Positions 60,346-64,000 of a stretch of 64,000 nt of DNA are shown one piece after another. Position 1 is the first letter of the stretch. The number at the start of each line of letters is the position of its first letter. Both the position numbers and the translations under genes were made by a program. Under the pieces are notes generated by a model. The model did not search any database. It was not told the origin of the DNA and saw only the letters and a program-made list of their open reading frames with translations. Location: the NCBI GenBank assembly GCA_910575605.1, contig CAJTEW010000011.1, forward strand, positions 1 through 64,000, given 5' to 3'. The stretch is from Lachnospiraceae bacterium (GTDB lineage: Bacteria > Bacillota > Clostridia > Lachnospirales > Lachnospiraceae).

Positions 60346-61401
60346 ATGACACTAGATGAAATACTGGATAATATAGAATCTCTTGATATAGATGCAATGG
60401 AGCAGGCGCAGAGAAGATGGAATTCTATTGCAAAGCCTCTACACGGTCTGGGAAGGCTGGAGGAGCACATTATCAGGATAGCCGGAATTAGTAAAGATGC
60501 TAAGGTACATATTGAGAAGAAAGCGCTGATTGTAATGTGCGCAGATAACGGAGTGGTGGAGGAAGGTGTTACACAGACAGGGCAGGAGGTTACTGCTGTT
60601 GTTGCGGAGAACTTCCTTACCGGCAATACCAGTGCAGCTATTATGAGCAGGCGGGCCGGGGCGGAGATTTTTCCGATTGATATCGGGATGGCGAGGAAAA
60701 CAAAGATTCCTGACTACAAGGTGGCATACGGCACCAAAAATATGGCAAAAGGACCGGCTATGACAAGAGAAGAGGCTGTACAGGCAATTATGACAGGAAT
60801 CAGGCTGGTAAAGGAAAAAAAGGAAGAAGGCTTTCAGGTTATTGCAACAGGAGAGATGGGAATCGGAAATACGACCACCAGCAGCGCCGTGTCCACTCTG
60901 CTTCTTGGGGAGATGCCGGAGAGGATGACCGGACGGGGAGCAGGACTTACGAGTGAAGGGCTGGAGCATAAGGTAAGCGTGATTAAACGAGCCATTGAGA
61001 GAAACCGTCCGGTTGCGGCTGATACGCTGGATGTGCTGGCGAAGGTGGGAGGCTTTGATATTGCCGGTCTTACAGGAGTATTTTTAGGAGGAGCCTATTA
61101 CAGGCTTCCTGTAGTGATTGACGGCTTTATCTCGGCTGCGGCTGCTCTTGCAGCATACAAGCTTTGTCCTTTTACCAAAGAATATATGTTTGCCGCCCAT
61201 GTGTCAGGGGAGCCGGGAATGAAGATTATTTTGGATGAACTTGGTATGGAAGCAGTTCTTAGTGCGGATATGTGCCTCGGCGAAGGAACAGGTGCGCTGG
61301 CCTATCTGCCAGTGCTTGATATGGCGGCAGAGGTTTATGATAAAATGAGTACATTTTCTGATAATAATATAGAGGATTATGAGGAGCTTGGTGACAGATA
61401 A
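60346..61401 (+). CDS. cobT: Nicotinate-nucleotide:dimethylbenzimidazole phosphoribosyltransferase
   Basis: A 351-aa enzyme that activates the lower-ligand base as alpha-ribazole phosphate. 'RWNSIAKPLHGLGRLEEHII' and 'GEMGIGNTTTSSAVSTLLLG' are family hallmarks, and GEPGMK near residue 290 includes the catalytic glutamate region. AAAAGGAGAAG precedes the ATG. No base-synthesis gene (bza) is nearby, so the base may be scavenged or made elsewhere. Confidence 0.94.
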   Translation: MTLDEILDNIESLDIDAMEQAQRRWNSIAKPLHGLGRLEEHIIRIAGISKDAKVHIEKKALIVMCADNGVVEEGVTQTGQEVTAVVAENFLTGNTSAAIMSRRAGAEIFPIDIGMARKTKIPDYKVAYGTKNMAKGPAMTREEAVQAIMTGIRLVKEKKEEGFQVIATGEMGIGNTTTSSAVSTLLLGEMPERMTGRGAGLTSEGLEHKVSVIKRAIERNRPVAADTLDVLAKVGGFDIAGLTGVFLGGAYYRLPVVIDGFISAAAALAAYKLCPFTKEYMFAAHVSGEPGMKIILDELGMEAVLSADMCLGEGTGALAYLPVLDMAAEVYDKMSTFSDNNIEDYEELGDR

Positions 61402-61973
61402 TGGTGCATCTTATAACAGGTGGAAGCGGAAGTGGAAAATCTGCATATGCAGAGGAAGAAATCGTGCGCTGCAGGAAACATATCCTGGAGGACTCCGGCA
61501 TATTTTCCCCCTTTCTCTATGTGGCAACAATGATTCCAAGGGGGAGAGAGGCAGAGAAAAAAATCAGGCGGCATCGGGAACAGCGTATGGATGAGGGATT
61601 TCTTACTCTGGAAAAGTATACGCAGCTTTCCGGGCTTGAGATTCCTTCGAATGCCGGGATTCTGCTGGAATGTGTATCGAATCTTGCAGCTAACGAGTTC
61701 TATGAAAGGAATCGAGATTTTGAAGGAGCCTTTGAAGCAGTTGTTTCAGGTATCCAAAGTATTTCCGGTAAGACTGAACATCTTGTGATTGTGACAAATG
61801 AGGTTTTTTCGGATATTAACGGCTATAGTCAGGAAACGCAAGAGTACAGAAGGCTTCTTGGAAAGATTAACTGTGCCCTTGCGCGTATGGCGGACAAGGT
61901 GACAGAAGTAGTGTATGGAATACCAGTAGTATATAAGGATGAGAGAAAAGATGGCGGGACGTTTATGGAATAG
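61401..61973 (+). CDS. cobU: Adenosylcobinamide kinase / guanylyltransferase
   Basis: A 190-aa bifunctional enzyme. The P-loop GGSGSGKS is at residues 7-14, and 'ATMIPRGREAEKKIRRHREQ' and VTNEVFSDI follow as in CobU. One base of the ATG overlaps the cobT stop. It overlaps cobS by 23 nt. Confidence 0.92.
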   Translation: MVHLITGGSGSGKSAYAEEEIVRCRKHILEDSGIFSPFLYVATMIPRGREAEKKIRRHREQRMDEGFLTLEKYTQLSGLEIPSNAGILLECVSNLAANEFYERNRDFEGAFEAVVSGIQSISGKTEHLVIVTNEVFSDINGYSQETQEYRRLLGKINCALARMADKVTEVVYGIPVVYKDERKDGGTFME

Positions 61974-62754
61974 CTTTAAAATTGCATTTACTATGTATAG
62001 CAGAATTCCTGTGCCAGAGGCGCAGTGGACGGAGGAAAATACATCGTATACTATGTGTTTTTTTCCGTTTATAGGCGCTGTAATAGGAGCGGTTACCTGG
62101 GGCTTATTTCTTTTAAAGGAATACCTTTTGGGTCGGGGATTTGTTTTTGGAGATTTCTTTTTCACGGTTCTTATGGTTCTCGTTCCGATTTTCATTACTG
62201 GAGGAATCCATCTGGATGGATTTATGGATACACAGGATGCGCTGGGCTCCTGGCAGCCGAAGGAAAAGCGGCTTGAGATATTAAAGGACTCCCATGCAGG
62301 ATCTTTTGCAGTTCTGTCCTGCGGGGTGTATCTGCTTGCATACATAGGAGTTTATTCGGCTCTTACAGCATACAGTGTGAGGGTGACGGCTTTAAGTTTC
62401 CTTTTGTCCCGTACATTAAGCGGTCTTTCAGTTCTCTGCTTTCCACAGGCAAGGGAGGAGGGAAAGAGTCTTACAGCATCTTTTTCGGCTCATGCGGCGA
62501 AGAATACCGGGCGGGCTGTTCTTGGAATCTATCTTGTTCTCTTGTGCTTTATAATTATAGAGGCAGGCAGATATGCAGGAGTTTCCGTCATTCTTGCGGC
62601 AGGGCTTATGTACGGGTATTACTATAGAATGTGCATAAAGAAATTTGGCGGAATGACCGGAGATCTGGCAGGATATTTCCTGCAGATGTGCGAGCTTTTT
62701 ATGGCAGCGGCGGCTGTGGTTACAGATGTGTTTGTGAAAGGATTTGGACTATGA
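61951..62754 (+). CDS. cobS: Cobalamin (5'-phosphate) synthase
   Basis: A 267-aa membrane enzyme that joins adenosylcobinamide-GDP and alpha-ribazole. 'RIPVPEAQWTEENTSYTMCF' and 'FITGGIHLDGFMDTQDALG' with DSHAGSFA are family motifs, and GGMTGDLAGYF lies near the end. ATG 61951 is preferred to 61939, which sits on the AAGG site. Its stop overlaps the next gene (ATGA). Confidence 0.92.
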   Translation: MAGRLWNSFKIAFTMYSRIPVPEAQWTEENTSYTMCFFPFIGAVIGAVTWGLFLLKEYLLGRGFVFGDFFFTVLMVLVPIFITGGIHLDGFMDTQDALGSWQPKEKRLEILKDSHAGSFAVLSCGVYLLAYIGVYSALTAYSVRVTALSFLLSRTLSGLSVLCFPQAREEGKSLTASFSAHAAKNTGRAVLGIYLVLLCFIIIEAGRYAGVSVILAAGLMYGYYYRMCIKKFGGMTGDLAGYFLQMCELFMAAAAVVTDVFVKGFGL

Positions 62755-63128
62755 TATTGGTTGTTGGCGGTGCATATCAGGGGAAGCTTGTTTTTGCTAA
62801 GGAGCTTTGTCCCAAAACAGAGTGGATTGACGGAAGAGAGTGTAAAGAAGAGGAGATATTAAGCTGCGGTGGAATTCATCATTTTCATGCATATGTTGAG
62901 AGGCAGTTAAAGGCAGGACAGCCAGTGAAACAGCTTGCCGGAAATATAGCGGATGAAAACCCGGAGATTGTGATTGTAAGTGATGAGATTGGTTATGGAA
63001 TTATTCCAGTGGATGCATTCGACCGGGAATATAGGGAGACGGCCGGCCGGCTCTGTACGGAGCTTGCGGTTTATGCGGATAAGGTGTACCGGGTGGTATG
63101 TGGAATCGGCGTTTTGCTGAAGGGATAG
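62751..63128 (+). CDS. Short CobU-like protein
   Basis: A 125-aa relative of CobU. The P-loop region is reduced to VVGGAYQGKL, and most of the middle of CobU is missing. The C-terminal part 'IVIVSDEIGYGIIPVDAFDR' followed by a conserved Arg-Glu and 'YADKVYRVVCGIGVLLKG' matches CobU well. It shares ATGA with cobS, so it is translated with it. It may be a regulatory or half-enzyme partner, or carry one of the two CobU reactions. Confidence 0.75.
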   Translation: MILVVGGAYQGKLVFAKELCPKTEWIDGRECKEEEILSCGGIHHFHAYVERQLKAGQPVKQLAGNIADENPEIVIVSDEIGYGIIPVDAFDREYRETAGRLCTELAVYADKVYRVVCGIGVLLKG

Positions 63129-63146
63129 AATATGGAGAAATAAAGT

Positions 63147-63842
63147 ATGAAGATTTATCTTATACGTCACTCTTTGACAGAAGGAAATCTTAAAAAGCGT
63201 TATGTCGGCATAACGGATGAGGATTTGAGCCAGGAAGGCGTAAAGCTTTTGGAAAGGTGTTTTGAAAAAGGCGGTTTTCCCCAGGCGGAGCGCATATATA
63301 CAAGCCCTATGAAAAGATGTACTCAGACAGCAAAGCTTTGTTATCCGGGGCAGCAGATATTTGTAATAGAGGAGTTGTCAGAGTGTGATTTCGGACTGTT
63401 CGAGAACAAAAGCTACAGGGAGCTGTCAGGCTCTTCTCAGTATCAGGAATGGGTGGACAGCGGCGGGACAATTCCTTTTCCAGGTGGTGAGAGCAGGGAA
63501 GAGTTTAAGAAAAGAATTCTTTCAGGCTTTGAAAAAAGTGTATGGGAATGTATGAAGGCAGGGATTACTTCCGCGGCATATGTTGTCCACGGAGGAACAA
63601 TCATGTGTATTATGGAGAAATATGCATTTCCGAAAAAAGGATACTATGACTATCAGATAGAAAATGGAGAGGGATATGAGCTTATTATTGCGGACAGTAT
63701 TTGCAGTGACAGTGGGTTTCCTGCTGGATTTGCTGCTGGGGGATCCGGGATTTTTATACCATCCAGTGAGATTAATTGGTCATCTAATTACAGGGGTGGA
63801 AAAAATTATAAGAGGTTGTTTTCCGAAAACGAAAGCCGGTGA
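63147..63842 (+). CDS. cobC: Alpha-ribazole phosphatase-like histidine phosphatase
   Basis: A 231-aa phosphoglycerate mutase-like phosphatase. IRHSLTEGN holds Arg7 and phosphohistidine His8, and His148 in VVHGGT is the second catalytic histidine. It would remove the 5'-phosphate late in cobalamin assembly. The first 176 residues cover the normal family; the last 55 are read from DNA that also encodes the start of cobD in another frame and look unrelated to the family. Confidence 0.88.
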   Translation: MKIYLIRHSLTEGNLKKRYVGITDEDLSQEGVKLLERCFEKGGFPQAERIYTSPMKRCTQTAKLCYPGQQIFVIEELSECDFGLFENKSYRELSGSSQYQEWVDSGGTIPFPGGESREEFKKRILSGFEKSVWECMKAGITSAAYVVHGGTIMCIMEKYAFPKKGYYDYQIENGEGYELIIADSICSDSGFPAGFAAGGSGIFIPSSEINWSSNYRGGKNYKRLFSENESR

Positions 63843-64000
63843 AAGGGCCGGAGGGGGAATTCTGGTGTTTTTTGTGCTGGCAGTCAGCATGGCTGTGCCG
63901 GGTGTGCTGCTCTTTTTTACTTATCAGTATGCGTGGCAGGCGGGCCTTGCCCTTGAGACCTTTATGTGTTATCAAATATTTGCTGTAAAATCGCTTAAAA
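63676..64000 (+). CDS. cobD: Adenosylcobinamide-phosphate synthase, N-terminal part (runs off the window)
   Basis: From ATG 63676 (GGAGAGGGAT upstream) an open frame continues to the window end, 108 codons without a stop. 'VGFLLDLLLGDPGFLYHPVR' followed by LIG is the typical start of CbiB/CobD, the membrane enzyme that attaches the aminopropanol arm. Two hydrophobic segments are visible. It overlaps cobC by 167 nt in a different frame. Confidence 0.85.
   Translation, partial: MSLLLRTVFAVTVGFLLDLLLGDPGFLYHPVRLIGHLITGVEKIIRGCFPKTKAGERAGGGILVFFVLAVSMAVPGVLLFFTYQYAWQAGLALETFMCYQIFAVKSLK

Noticed and set aside
1-64000. CRISPR arrays, tRNA, rRNA, attachment sites, origins or insertion sequences
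   Set aside because: No regularly spaced repeats, tRNA-like cloverleaf, ribosomal RNA segments or transposase genes were recognised; the palindromic repeats are dispersed, not arrayed.

Overview
The window looks like a chromosomal segment of a low-to-mid GC anaerobic Firmicute, most likely a gut Lachnospiraceae member. The grounds are strong AGGAGG-type ribosome binding sites, TTGACA/TATAAT promoters, a T-box ahead of pheST, an SpaA/Cna-B sortase-anchored protein, an ATP-type PEP carboxykinase, an anaerobic cobalamin pathway and Clostridia-type small proteins. No rRNA, tRNA, CRISPR array, transposase or prophage gene was seen. The genus is not determined.

Layout. (1) 1-1995: an IbrA/IbrB-like pair (PAPS-reductase-like plus ParB-like) on the minus strand, closed by a long palindromic repeat. 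(2) 2.1-5.3 kb: a carbohydrate-type ABC importer (lipoprotein plus two permeases). (3) 5.4-26 kb: a large allantoin-degradation island. It holds a DUF2877/AllH protein, two allantoinases around an NCS1 permease, an AraC regulator, an SDF-family symporter, a PatB/MalY aminotransferase, an alpha/beta hydrolase, allE, allD, a fused AllF-AllG protein, carbamate kinase, an LctP-family permease with a small membrane protein, allC and an unusual XRE-GntR-FCD regulator. (4) 26-34 kb: housekeeping and small genes (cytidylate-kinase-like, DUF6465-like, GNAT, PHP, FeoAB, CmpB-type membrane protein). (5) 34-42 kb: an NlpC/P60-SpaA surface protein, leuCD, thrC, PEP carboxykinase and a probable 6S RNA. (6) 42-52 kb: SpoIID-like, YihY, HAD, T-box-pheS-pheT-sppA-RDD-queA and a Cu/Zn SOD-like protein. 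(7) 52.4-64 kb: a cobalamin operon cbiD-L-F-G-H-(J-E-T)-A-cobT-U-S-(cobU-like)-cobC-cobD, cut by the window end.

How it works together. The allantoin island encodes a full anaerobic route: allantoin to allantoate (AllB), ureidoglycine (AllC), ureidoglycolate (AllE), oxalurate (AllD), then oxamate plus carbamoyl phosphate (AllF-G fusion plus AllH), with carbamate kinase making ATP. A palindromic motif TGGT-TG-ACCA sits just downstream of the predicted promoters of allB and allE. It fits the operator style of FCD-type GntR regulators, one of which ends the island. The LctP-type permease is a candidate oxamate exporter because oxamate resembles lactate and pyruvate.

A second layer is a family of palindromic GGGGACGGGGTA...TACCCCGTCCCC repeats at six places in the window. 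At two of them the repeat supplies the last codons and the stop of the upstream gene.
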